Shown here: piece by piece, positions 33,446 to 42,341 of the stretch
Layout of the letters: every line of letters starts with the position of its first letter
Numbering within the stretch: position 1 is the first letter of the stretch
NCBI RefSeq assembly: GCF_005771565.1
Contig: NZ_VAWA01000003.1
Coordinates: 186,001 to 250,000 of the forward strand
DNA length: 64,000 nt
Reading direction: 5' to 3'
Source of the DNA: Nesterenkonia sphaerica
GTDB lineage: Bacteria; Actinomycetota; Actinomycetes; Actinomycetales; Micrococcaceae
The notes under the pieces: model-generated
The model's input: the letters and a program-made list of their open reading frames with translations, nothing else
Database searches by the model: none
Told to the model about the DNA's origin: nothing
Translations under genes and position numbers: made by a program

Positions 33446-34258
33446 ATGAGTGCTGAGAACATTGAATGCTGGTTGACTGACATGGACGGGGTTCTCGTAC
33501 GCGAACACGAGGCCCTGCCGGGCGCGGCCGAGCTTCTGGAGCAGTGGCGTCGTCGGGATCTGCCCTATGTGGTCCTGACCAACAACTCCATTTTCACCGC
33601 TCGGGACCTCTCGGCCCGCCTGCGGCATTCAGGTCTCGTCGTCCCGGAAGATCGGATCTGGACCTCAGCGCTAGCCACAGCCACGTTCCTGGCCCAGCAG
33701 ACAGATGCCGATCACGGCAGGGGAAGCGCCTACGTGGTGGGTGAAGCCGGTCTCACCACCGCGCTGCACGAGGCCGGGTTCATCATGACGGAGACAGCTC
33801 CCGACTACGTCGTGGTCGGCGAGACCCGCAACTACAGCTTCGAGGCCATCACCAAGGCCGTGCGTCTGATCAATGATGGTGCGCGGTTCATTGTGACCAA
33901 CCCGGACGCGACGGGCCCCAGCCCCGAAGGGGTTCTCCCTGCCACCGGGGCGATCGCCGCGCTGATCACCAAGGCCACCGGTTCCGATCCGTACGTGGTC
34001 GGCAAACCCAATCCGATGATGTTCCGCTCGGCGTTGAACCACCTAGGGGCTCACTCCATGCAGACGGCAATGATCGGAGACCGCATGGACACCGACATTG
34101 TCGCCGGGATGGAAGCTGGTATGCACACGATTCTGGTCATGTCCGGCGTGTCATCCCAAGCCAGCATTTCCCAGTACCCGTTCCGGCCGCACCGCATCAT
34201 TGACGGTGTCTATGAGCTGCTGGACGAGCCGCTGAACGGCGACCCCCCGGACGCCTGA
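33446..34258 (+). CDS. HAD-IIA family hydrolase (NagD-like phosphatase)
   Basis: 270 aa. The HAD nucleophile motif is D12-M-D14-GVLV; LTNNSIFT is motif II; a C2 cap follows (TTALHEAGFIMTETAPDYVVV), then KPNPMMF and IGDRMDTDIVAGMEAGM as motifs III and IV. The family dephosphorylates nucleotides and sugar phosphates; some actinobacterial members act on glycerol phosphate. AGAGGG just before the ATG sets the start. The 3' end overlaps the convergent FAD/Fe-S gene by 49 bp. Confidence 0.9.
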   Translation: MSAENIECWLTDMDGVLVREHEALPGAAELLEQWRRRDLPYVVLTNNSIFTARDLSARLRHSGLVVPEDRIWTSALATATFLAQQTDADHGRGSAYVVGEAGLTTALHEAGFIMTETAPDYVVVGETRNYSFEAITKAVRLINDGARFIVTNPDATGPSPEGVLPATGAIAALITKATGSDPYVVGKPNPMMFRSALNHLGAHSMQTAMIGDRMDTDIVAGMEAGMHTILVMSGVSSQASISQYPFRPHRIIDGVYELLDEPLNGDPPDA

Positions 34259-37146
34259 GCCAGCAACTCTGCCAGGTGGATGGCAGGCACGTCGGCCAAG
34301 TCCTCCAGTTGAATCCGGCAGGACATCCCGTCAGCCAAAACGATCCGCCGCTGAGCGCTGGCCCGCCCTCTTTCCTGGTCCCGCACCGCGGGTAACAGGT
34401 TGGACTCGGCCACCGCCACGGAGACCTCGTAGTGGCCTTTCTCGACCCCGAAGTTTCCAGCAAGCCCGCAACACCCGGGGACTTTCGTCACCGTGGCACC
34501 GGCCATGTGCAGCAGCGCCTGATCCACGTCCCATCCGATGATGGACGATTGGTGGCAGTGCGGTTGGGCGACCACATCCACTCCGGTGAGATCGGGAAGC
34601 TCTATACGGCCCTCGTCGACGAACCGGTTCACCACCTCCGCAAATGTCAGGACACCATCAGCCACCGTGCGTGCCTGCTGGTCGGAGCAGAGCTCTACAG
34701 CGTCAGAGCGCAACGTCGCCAGGCAGCTGGGCTCCAATCCGATGACCGGCACTCCCGAGGCCACGTAGGGCTCCAGCGCAGAGACTGCCCGGGCAATAAG
34801 CCGCTTGGCCTGATCCAGCTGACCGGTGCTGATCCACGGCAGCCCGCAGCAGCCCTGCGGCTCAATGACCCGCACATCGAGGCCCTGGCTCCGGAGGAAC
34901 TCCAGCGCTGCGAGGCCGGACTGCGGGAAAAAGTGATTGGTGAATGAATCAGCCCACACCCACACATCCGGCTGCCCCGAGGCCGGTTGACTCGCCTTGG
35001 CAGCGCGCCGGAACGTGGTGCGGGCGAACTTCGGCACACTGCGCCGCTGGTCGATGCCGGCCACCCACTTGGCCAAGGCTGCGATCGGCGGGACTTTCAG
35101 CGACACGTTCGCCAGCGGCGCCAGGGGGCTGACAAGCTTCGCCCAAAACGGCAGCCTGCCCAGAATGTAGTGACTGCGCGGGCGCAGCCGCCGTTTGGGT
35201 TGACCTTTGTGGTCCCGGTCATAAGTCTGATACAGGGACTCGGCCTTATAGGCGGCCATGTCCACTCCGGCCGGGCAGTCGCTGGCACACCCTTTGCATG
35301 ACAGACAGAGGTCCAGAGCCTCATGCACCGCAGGATCGGTCAACCCCTTGACGAGAGTCCCGTCCATCGCTTCTTGCAGGATGCGAGCGCGTCCGCGCGT
35401 GGAGTCCTTCTCCTCCCGGGTGGCCACATAGGAGGGGCACATCACGCCGCTGGTCTTCGGAGCCACACAGCGACCCACCCCGGAGCAACGATGGGCCGCA
35501 GCGGCGAAGTCCCCTGCGTCATGCGTCATGAGCATTCCCGGCCACGGGAGGTCCTGCTTCGGCTGAGTGGGTTTCAGATGCGAGGTTTGCGAGGCGACGG
35601 AGCCGCCGTCGGGGGAAGCGATGATTCCTGGGTTCAGCAGGTTGCGCGGATCACAGATCTCTTTTACCTGCGCGAAGAGAGCCATCGATGTCTGGTCGTA
35701 CATCTTTGGCAGCAGTTCGGAGCGGACCCGTCCATCACCGTGCTCTCCGGACAAAGACCCCCCGTAGGCAGCCAACCGCTCAGCACATGCGGCGAGGAAT
35801 TCTTTGAAGACCCCGGTACTGGCTGGGTCGCCGTGGGTGAAGGGAAAGTCGATGCGGCAGTGAATGCACCCGTCACCGAAGTGGCCGTACGGGTAACCCT
35901 GCAGGCCGAACTCCACCATGAGGGCCTCGAACTCGCGCATCCATCGTCCCAGATGCTCCGGCGGCACCGCCGCGTCCTCCCAGCCCGAGTGTGCGGGGGT
36001 CGGCAGGCTGATTCCGGCAAGCCCTGCACCGTTCTCCCGGATCCTCCACAGGGCCGCAGCCTCGGCGGCGTCCTCGATCAATCGGTGACCCACCGCGCCC
36101 GAGGAAGACTGCACCTGGCTGAGGATCTCCAGCGCCTGGGCACCTGCGGTCTCCACGAACAGCCACGACTCCCCCTTCGGAAGGGTGGGCACCCGCCGGC
36201 CAGCGCCGCGCACCAGCGCTACAAGTCTGGAATCCATGCCCTCACACGCGATGAGCTCGCCGGCGCCGGCAGCCAGGATCGCTGGCACCGCGTCGGCGGC
36301 CTCAGCCACTGAGGGGAAGCCGAGAACCATCAGCCGCCGGCCCGGGTCGTCTCGCACCAGTGAGACGGTGGCGCCCAGAATCGTTCCCAGAGTCCCCTCG
36401 GTCCCGGCAAAGAAGCGCTCAACGCGTCCTCGGTTCTCCGGCAGCAGGTGCTCAAGGCTGTAACCGGAGACTTGTCGATCGAATTGGCCGAAGCTGGTGC
36501 GAATATGACCCAAGTTCTGTTCAGCAAGCTGCCGCAGTTTCGCCGCGGTCGAGCCCTGCTCGGAACTCCGCGCCGCACCGGATGCCAGGCGCGCTGTCTC
36601 CCCGTTGCCGAACAGCACCTCGATGGCTTCGATATTGTCAGCGGTGCGGCCGTAGCCCAGAGCCCGCGAACCGCAGGCATTATTGCCGATCATTCCCCCG
36701 ATGGTGCAGCGGGAATGGGTCGAAGGGTCGGGGCCGAATCGCAGTCCGTGCGGAGCGGCGGCGCGCTGCAGGTCCGCGTGCACCACGCCTGGCTCGACCC
36801 GTGCGGTCCGGGACTCTGGGTCAATGTCGATGATCTGTTTCAGGTCGCGAGTGTCAAGGACGATCCCCTCCCCGACCGCGTTGCCCGCAATGGACGTTCC
36901 CGCCCCCCGCAGCGTCAGCGGTACGCCCAATTCGCTCGAGACTTCGTGGGCAGCATGCAGCTCCTCCACATGCTGCGGCCGGGCCACCACCTGCGGCACC
37001 ACACGGTAGAGGCTGGCGTCGGCGGAGTACATGCCCCGGGCCAGGGCTGAACCGTCTACACGGGAGACGCCAGCTCGCCGAAGCGCGGCAATGAGCTCCG
37101 CCGAATCTCCTGTGGCGGCGGTGGCGGAATCAGCGGTGATCGTCAC
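34210..37146 (-). CDS. FAD-binding and (Fe-S)-binding 2-hydroxyacid dehydrogenase (D-lactate/glycolate oxidase type)
   Basis: 978 aa single-chain fusion. Order: FAD-binding PCMH domain (LTLRGAGTSIAGNAVGEGIV, GGMIGNNACGS), FAD-linked oxidase C-terminal domain (YGHFGDGCIHCRIDFPF, SLSGEHGDGR), two 4Fe-4S motifs (CSGVGRC...VMCPSY and CLSCKGCASDCPAGVD) and two CCG repeats (PQGCCGLPWISTG; GCCGLAGNFGVEKGHYEVS). It should oxidise D-lactate or a related 2-hydroxyacid and pass electrons to the membrane. GGGGAGG lies nine bases before the GTG at 37146; a GTG at 37152 is closer to it. A GntR-type palindrome sits just upstream. It starts 21 bases after pabB. Confidence 0.9.
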   Translation of the reverse strand: MTITADSATAATGDSAELIAALRRAGVSRVDGSALARGMYSADASLYRVVPQVVARPQHVEELHAAHEVSSELGVPLTLRGAGTSIAGNAVGEGIVLDTRDLKQIIDIDPESRTARVEPGVVHADLQRAAAPHGLRFGPDPSTHSRCTIGGMIGNNACGSRALGYGRTADNIEAIEVLFGNGETARLASGAARSSEQGSTAAKLRQLAEQNLGHIRTSFGQFDRQVSGYSLEHLLPENRGRVERFFAGTEGTLGTILGATVSLVRDDPGRRLMVLGFPSVAEAADAVPAILAAGAGELIACEGMDSRLVALVRGAGRRVPTLPKGESWLFVETAGAQALEILSQVQSSSGAVGHRLIEDAAEAAALWRIRENGAGLAGISLPTPAHSGWEDAAVPPEHLGRWMREFEALMVEFGLQGYPYGHFGDGCIHCRIDFPFTHGDPASTGVFKEFLAACAERLAAYGGSLSGEHGDGRVRSELLPKMYDQTSMALFAQVKEICDPRNLLNPGIIASPDGGSVASQTSHLKPTQPKQDLPWPGMLMTHDAGDFAAAAHRCSGVGRCVAPKTSGVMCPSYVATREEKDSTRGRARILQEAMDGTLVKGLTDPAVHEALDLCLSCKGCASDCPAGVDMAAYKAESLYQTYDRDHKGQPKRRLRPRSHYILGRLPFWAKLVSPLAPLANVSLKVPPIAALAKWVAGIDQRRSVPKFARTTFRRAAKASQPASGQPDVWVWADSFTNHFFPQSGLAALEFLRSQGLDVRVIEPQGCCGLPWISTGQLDQAKRLIARAVSALEPYVASGVPVIGLEPSCLATLRSDAVELCSDQQARTVADGVLTFAEVVNRFVDEGRIELPDLTGVDVVAQPHCHQSSIIGWDVDQALLHMAGATVTKVPGCCGLAGNFGVEKGHYEVSVAVAESNLLPAVRDQERGRASAQRRIVLADGMSCRIQLEDLADVPAIHLAELLAQASGGSPFSGSSSSS

Positions 37147-37162
37147 GTCCACGAGCCTCCCC

Positions 37163-37176
37163 TGTTGTCAACAATC
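37163..37176. promoter_or_regulatory. GntR-type palindrome TTGT-CA-ACAA before the FAD/Fe-S dehydrogenase
   Basis: Core at 37165-37174. It shares the 12 bases TTGTCAACAATC with the gabD/gabT site. It overlaps the pabB stop codon and lies about 20 bases before the dehydrogenase start, the usual place for an LldR-like operator of lactate genes. No lldR-like gene is present here. Confidence 0.5.
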
Positions 37177-38595
37177 TGCAATCCGGGTATGAGTGGCACT
37201 GTACCTGGAGGCACGAGCCTGCGGAAACTCTTCTCCCAGGGCGCCGAGGACTCCGCGCGACTTCGTGATGATCTCCTCCCACTCCGCCGCAGGCTGGGAA
37301 TCCGCGGTGATCGCCCCGCCCAGACCCAGGTGGAAGCCCCATTGATCCTTCTCCAGGCCCACCGAGTCAGATGTGAGCACTGCGGTGCGAATCAACACCG
37401 ACAGGTCACAGGCCCCGGTGGCGCTGAACCATCCAGCCACTCCGGAATAGGCCCCACGCGGGGCAGACTCCAGCTCCGCAAGGATGTTGATGGTGGAGGC
37501 TTTCGGCGCACCGGTCATGGAACCCGGCGGGAACGCATCTGCCAGGGCACGAGCGCGCTTGACCTGTGGGTCCAGGGTGGCACTGATGGTGGAGACCATC
37601 TGGTGGACCGTCGGGTAGCTTTCCACTGCGCAGAGCCGCTCAGTGCGCAGCGTCCCAGGCACGGCATGGACGGAGAGATCGTTACGAACCAGATCGGCAA
37701 TCATGACGTTCTCTGCTCGGTCCTTGGGGTGGGACTGGAGATCACGCAGCGCCTTGTCGTCCTCCTCAGGGGTCGCCCCGCGCGGACGAGTGCCCTTAAT
37801 GGGTTCGGACCGGATTCTTCCCGCCGCGGTGATGGAAGCAAAGCGCTCCGGGGAGGTCGACAGCACAGCCGTCGCCTTCCGCCCGGGCAAGGCGGGAAAG
37901 TGCAGGAATTGGGTGAAGGGAGCACGGTTGCGCTGCCGGAGGGTGCGATAGGCCTCCCAGGCGCTACCCTGCAGCTGGCCCTCGACAGCGGTGGTGAGAC
38001 AGACCTCGTAGGAGTTGCCTTCCCGGATCTCCGCCTGGGCGGCACCGATCTTGGCCACGTACGCCTCCCGGGAGTCCCGCACCCGCAGGTTCCGCAGCTG
38101 GACCTGCTCAGGTGCTCCCCGGGAGTGGGGCAGTGCGGTCACAGCCCGGCGGACTGCATCCTGCCAGTCTGGGTCTGCACCGGCGGACTGAATCTCGGCG
38201 GTGCCGAGGTGGTGGTCGACGACGACTGCCCGGGTGACAGCGAAGAGCCGGGCCTGCCCCTCATAACCGATCCACCCGACCCACCCGAGCTGAAAAGGGC
38301 TCGGAGAGCCGGTGGCGTCGGCCCGGGCGCCCTGATGCGGCCAGTTCTGCTCCAGCCACTTGAACCCCCCCGAGTCGAGGTCAGCGCTCTGATCCGCCGG
38401 TGAGGAAAATGCCAGGATGCTGTACCTGCTGCGGTTCGGGGCAGGGGTGCGCGCGTGGTCGCTGCTGTCGAGGAACGCAGCGCTGACCTGTGCGCCCTCA
38501 CGCTGCCACAGGGCGCCGAACAGCTCAGCGGCCGCGTCTTCTGCTGCCGGGAACGGCACGGTGGGCCAGCACACGCTTGACGACATATCCCTCAT
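37168..38595 (-). CDS. pabB: Aminodeoxychorismate synthase component I
   Basis: 475 aa. Makes 4-amino-4-deoxychorismate for folate. The chorismate-binding domain has SEPIKGTRPRG, DRAENVMIADLVRNDL and GSMTGAPK. The Lys of PIKG is the PabB mark; anthranilate synthase TrpE has PIAG there. The N-terminal domain is short and divergent. Starts at 38595 or 38586 are both possible. pabC, the next pathway enzyme, is 5 kb away on the other strand; no pabA is in the window. Confidence 0.9.
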   Translation of the reverse strand: MRDMSSSVCWPTVPFPAAEDAAAELFGALWQREGAQVSAAFLDSSDHARTPAPNRSRYSILAFSSPADQSADLDSGGFKWLEQNWPHQGARADATGSPSPFQLGWVGWIGYEGQARLFAVTRAVVVDHHLGTAEIQSAGADPDWQDAVRRAVTALPHSRGAPEQVQLRNLRVRDSREAYVAKIGAAQAEIREGNSYEVCLTTAVEGQLQGSAWEAYRTLRQRNRAPFTQFLHFPALPGRKATAVLSTSPERFASITAAGRIRSEPIKGTRPRGATPEEDDKALRDLQSHPKDRAENVMIADLVRNDLSVHAVPGTLRTERLCAVESYPTVHQMVSTISATLDPQVKRARALADAFPPGSMTGAPKASTINILAELESAPRGAYSGVAGWFSATGACDLSVLIRTAVLTSDSVGLEKDQWGFHLGLGGAITADSQPAAEWEEIITKSRGVLGALGEEFPQARASRYSATHTRIADC

Positions 38596-38688
38596 CCTAT
38601 GAGCCGTACGATAGTGCCCACGGCTGCCACGTGGGTGGCCCAATATGATGGCGCTGTTGCCCACCGACTTCCGAAGGACCTGTGATTC

Positions 38689-41436
38689 ATGGCTTCGATG
38701 CTCTACCGACTCGGCTCGATTGCCGCTCGTCGGGCCAAGACTGTCATCGCTGCCTGGTTCATCATGCTGCTGGCAGCAGTCGCAGCGTTCGCGGGGTTCG
38801 GCGGACAGCTCACTGATCAGATCAGCGTGCCCGATCTGGAGACCTCACAGGTGGCCGACCGCCTGGCCGAGGAAGTGCCGGAGTTGGCGGGTGGCTCGGC
38901 GCACACGGTCTTCCGCACCTCTGAGGAGGAACCGTTCACCCAGGAACAGATCGAGTTGGTCGAGCAGCTCCTCAGTGAGGTGGAACAGCACGACGCCGTC
39001 CACTCCACGGTCAGCCCATTCGCCGCCGAGGCAGAACTGGCCCAGGGCCGAGAGGAGCTGGAGCAGTCCAGGGAACAGTTGGAGGATCTCCCTGAGGACT
39101 TCAACCTCGCCGAAGCGCGCCAGGAGGTCGAGGACGGGCGCGCAGAGCTGGAGGAGGCCGCAGGTGAAGCGGAAGCCGGCTGGGAGGAGCTGGAGGGCAG
39201 GCTCTCAGATGCAGGGATGAGCCTGGGGGAACTCTCTGAGCTGAGGGCGCAGACCGATGAGGGCCTCGCGGCTTTAGAGGCGGCAGACGAAGAGCTGGAC
39301 GAGCAGGTGCAGGAGGCCCTGGCTGGCGGGTACTGGCCAGCGGTGGAAGACGACCTCAACAGCGCGCGGGCTGACATCGTGGCCGAGCGCGAGGAACTCG
39401 AAACGGCCGCAGCTCGTGTGGAGCAGGCTGAGCAGAGTGTTGCGGAGCTCGAGGCCGCTGATACTGAACTTGCGGAGGGCCGGGAGGAGCTCGAGGCCGC
39501 CGAGGCCGAGCTTGACCTGCTGGAGGAGAGCCTCGAAGGCGACGATCCGGCTGTGGCCGTGGAGCGCGGCGAGCGCGCATTGGAGCTCGCCGAAGGTGCC
39601 GGCATGGTCTCCGACGATGAGACCACTGCGGTGGCAATGATCACCTTCGAGGTTCCCCTGGAAGACGTCGGGACCGAGGATTTGGAAGCAATCTCAGCAG
39701 AGCTGCTGGCCGCCGATGTTCCCGGTGTGGAGGTCCTGCCCTCCGGTGACCTGAATATGGAGCTGCCCCACCTGTTCTCCGTGGCGGAGGCGATCGGGCT
39801 CATGATCGCCGCAGCCGTGCTGGTCGTCATGCTCGGCACATTCGTCGGCGCCGGTCTGCCGCTGCTGAACGCGGTGGTCGGAGTCGGCATTGGGGTGGCC
39901 GGGGCTCTGTCCCTGTCGGCGGTGGTGGAAATGATGTCCATCACCCCCATCCTGGGCCTCATGCTGGGCCTCGCGGTCGGCATTGACTACTCCCTGTTCA
40001 TCATCCACCGTCACCGCCGGCAGATGAAGGAGGGCATGCCACTGCATGAGTCCATCGCATTGGCCTCCGGCACCGCCGGCAACGCTGTCGTCTTCGCCGG
40101 CGCCACGGTGGTGATCGCCCTGCTGGCGCTCAACGTCTCCGGGCTGCCGTTCCTCGCCATGATGGGCACCGTTGCCGCAGCGTGCGTGGCGATCGCGGTG
40201 CTCATCGCTGTGACGATGACCCCGGCACTGCTGAGTCTGGTGGGGCCCCGGATTCTGCGCCGCCGGGAACGGCGCTACATCGGCATGACGGAGCCCCAGC
40301 AGATCACCACACCGCTGCCCACCGGGAAAGCGCTGCTCATGGCTGGTGGCGCGGTGGCGCTGCTGGCCTTACTGGCGGTCCCTACGCTGTCTCTGCGACT
40401 GGGCCTGCCTGATGCGAGCACCGATCCTGAGGACTCGACCAGCTACCAGGCCTACGCCGCTACTGCCGAGGCCTTCGGCCCGGGCGTCAACGGCCCGCTG
40501 GTGGTGGTCGCCGACCTGCCCGAGGATCTGTCCGCCCAGGAGTCGGAGGACCTTCAGCTGGAGCTGGGAGAAGAACTGCGCGAGCACCGGCACATCGACG
40601 CCGCTGTGCCCGCCGGAGGCAATGAGGACCAGACCCTGGCGGTCTACCAGGTCATCCCGCAACATGGCCCTGCCTCCGAGGAGGTCGAGGAGCTGGTGCA
40701 CCAGTTCCGTGCCGGTGACGTGCTTTCCGGGGAGATCGCAGATCAGACCGAGCTGTCGGTGGCGGGGATTACCGCCGCCAATGTTGACATGTCAGGCCAT
40801 ATTGCAGATGCCATGCCGCTGTATCTGGGTCTGGTGGTGGGTTTGTCACTGGTGCTGATGGTGATGGTGTTCCGCTCTCTGCTGCTGCCCCTGATTGCCA
40901 CCGTCGGTTTCGTCGGCTCCGTCGCGGCGGCCCTCGGCACAGTGGTGGCCGTCTTCCAGTGGGGGTGGTTCTCTGATCTGTTCGGGATCTCCCAGCCGGG
41001 TCCAGTGCTGACTTTCCTGCCGGTCATCGTGATAGGCGTACTCTTTGGCCTGGCGATGGACTATCAGCTGTTCACAGCCTCCGGGATGCGTGAAGCCTAC
41101 GTTCATGGCTCCGCCCCGCGTCTGGCCGTCCGGCAGGGCCTCAACGCCGGCCGGTCTGTGGTGATTGCCGCGGCCCTGATTATGACCAGCGTCTTCGCAG
41201 GTTTCATCTTCACCCCTGACCCGATGGTCGCCTCCATCGGGTTGGGCCTGGCAGTCGGGGTGCTGCTGGATGCCTTCGTGGTGCGCCTGCTCCTTGTGCC
41301 CGCCCTGCTGCACCTGTGCGGGCCGGCGTCATGGTGGCTGCCGAAGTGGTTGGACGCCATCCTGCCGAATGTCGATGTGGAAGGGGCCCAGCTCCAGCGT
41401 GACCCTCAGGCGTCGTCGTCCAGCCGGTCTGCGTAG
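38689..41436 (+). CDS. MMPL/RND-family transporter with coiled-coil insertion
   Basis: 915 aa. Twelve predicted helices in the 1+5 / 1+5 MMPL pattern (TVIAAWFIMLLAAVAAFAGF; GLMLGLAVGIDYSLFIIHRH with the family Asp-Tyr; GVLFGLAMDYQLFTASGMRE). The first extracytoplasmic domain holds a Glu/Ala/Leu-rich coiled coil of nearly 190 residues (about 110-300), unlike compact mycobacterial MMPL loops. The family exports lipids or cell-wall precursors; the substrate is unknown. The C-terminal codons overlap the convergent lipoprotein gene by 31 bp. Confidence 0.88.
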   Translation: MASMLYRLGSIAARRAKTVIAAWFIMLLAAVAAFAGFGGQLTDQISVPDLETSQVADRLAEEVPELAGGSAHTVFRTSEEEPFTQEQIELVEQLLSEVEQHDAVHSTVSPFAAEAELAQGREELEQSREQLEDLPEDFNLAEARQEVEDGRAELEEAAGEAEAGWEELEGRLSDAGMSLGELSELRAQTDEGLAALEAADEELDEQVQEALAGGYWPAVEDDLNSARADIVAEREELETAAARVEQAEQSVAELEAADTELAEGREELEAAEAELDLLEESLEGDDPAVAVERGERALELAEGAGMVSDDETTAVAMITFEVPLEDVGTEDLEAISAELLAADVPGVEVLPSGDLNMELPHLFSVAEAIGLMIAAAVLVVMLGTFVGAGLPLLNAVVGVGIGVAGALSLSAVVEMMSITPILGLMLGLAVGIDYSLFIIHRHRRQMKEGMPLHESIALASGTAGNAVVFAGATVVIALLALNVSGLPFLAMMGTVAAACVAIAVLIAVTMTPALLSLVGPRILRRRERRYIGMTEPQQITTPLPTGKALLMAGGAVALLALLAVPTLSLRLGLPDASTDPEDSTSYQAYAATAEAFGPGVNGPLVVVADLPEDLSAQESEDLQLELGEELREHRHIDAAVPAGGNEDQTLAVYQVIPQHGPASEEVEELVHQFRAGDVLSGEIADQTELSVAGITAANVDMSGHIADAMPLYLGLVVGLSLVLMVMVFRSLLLPLIATVGFVGSVAAALGTVVAVFQWGWFSDLFGISQPGPVLTFLPVIVIGVLFGLAMDYQLFTASGMREAYVHGSAPRLAVRQGLNAGRSVVIAAALIMTSVFAGFIFTPDPMVASIGLGLAVGVLLDAFVVRLLLVPALLHLCGPASWWLPKWLDAILPNVDVEGAQLQRDPQASSSSRSA

Positions 41437-42299
41437 TCGGCCAGCTTATGCGCCTGGACTGCGGCCAGGTCAGCGAAATCTTCCTCGTCCAAGCCCACCG
41501 CAGAGAGCATCACAAGATTGTCGCCGAAGTCCAAGGTCATCGAATGGCGAACCGCGGCCGGTGAGTCGATAGGTTCGCCATTGCGGTGAATCACCATGGA
41601 GATGCCCTCGGCAGGAAGTCCTGCGCTGTCATCGACGCTGAACGGCTCAATCTCCACTTCCTCCGTCCCGGAGGCCAACTGCCCGCCCGTGCAGTTCTCG
41701 TGCACGTAGTGCCACACGCTGGAGGTGTCCACCTCACGGTCATAGCTGAGCACCCACACATATATCTGGGGCTGGTACTCCTGGTCGGAGCCCTCTACTG
41801 CCGGCAAGGTGTAAGCGTGCGCCAACCCGCTGCGCGGGTCCTCACCGACGAGGTCAACGTTGATCCGGTCCATCACGGCTGAACATTCGGTCTCATCGAA
41901 GGAGTCCTGGTAGTGGGTGTACTCCACGGCGATGCTCTCCTGGAAGTAGGAGAGGTCCTCGTAGGTGGAGTGACCCTGCGGAGAGACCGGCAGGTCGGCA
42001 GAGCTGAGCAAGACCTCGAGCTTCTCCTGCTCACTCAGAGCACCGGGGCGGTGCACCTCCGCGTTGCCTTCAGGCGACGCTGCGGAACCTTCAGGCTCTC
42101 GATCCGGCTCGCCAGGCTCCGTGGCCCCCTCGGCGGAGCCCGGCGTACCCTGGGACTGCGGCTCCGCCTGATCCTGCTGATCCTGGTCTGAGGCGCCGCA
42201 CGCGGCGAGGAACCCCATCGCGGAGACGGCGACCACTGACACTGCCACCCGGGACCTGGACCGGGTTCGTGAGGGCAGCGGAGGCAAAAGCACGCGCAT
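41406..42299 (-). CDS. Putative lipoprotein of unknown function
   Basis: 297 aa. A basic N-terminus and hydrophobic signal end in a lipobox (GFLAACGA). An acidic Pro/Glu/Gly linker (about 40-85) leads to a C-terminal domain with two Cys that may form a disulfide (DETECSAVMDRI; HENCTGGQL). I do not recognise the family; the layout resembles many actinobacterial surface lipoproteins. The tail-to-tail overlap with the MMPL gene may be coincidental. Confidence 0.75.
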   Translation of the reverse strand: MRVLLPPLPSRTRSRSRVAVSVVAVSAMGFLAACGASDQDQQDQAEPQSQGTPGSAEGATEPGEPDREPEGSAASPEGNAEVHRPGALSEQEKLEVLLSSADLPVSPQGHSTYEDLSYFQESIAVEYTHYQDSFDETECSAVMDRINVDLVGEDPRSGLAHAYTLPAVEGSDQEYQPQIYVWVLSYDREVDTSSVWHYVHENCTGGQLASGTEEVEIEPFSVDDSAGLPAEGISMVIHRNGEPIDSPAAVRHSMTLDFGDNLVMLSAVGLDEEDFADLAAVQAHKLADYADRLDDDA

Positions 42300-42341
42300 A
42301 AGGATAGATGAATTTCCTTGGATTTTGCAGTCTGGTTTCTG

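Noticed and set aside
35323-36312. 329-codon open frame antisense to the FAD/Fe-S dehydrogenase
   Set aside because: Shadow of a certain gene; composition is Arg/Gly/His-rich without motifs.
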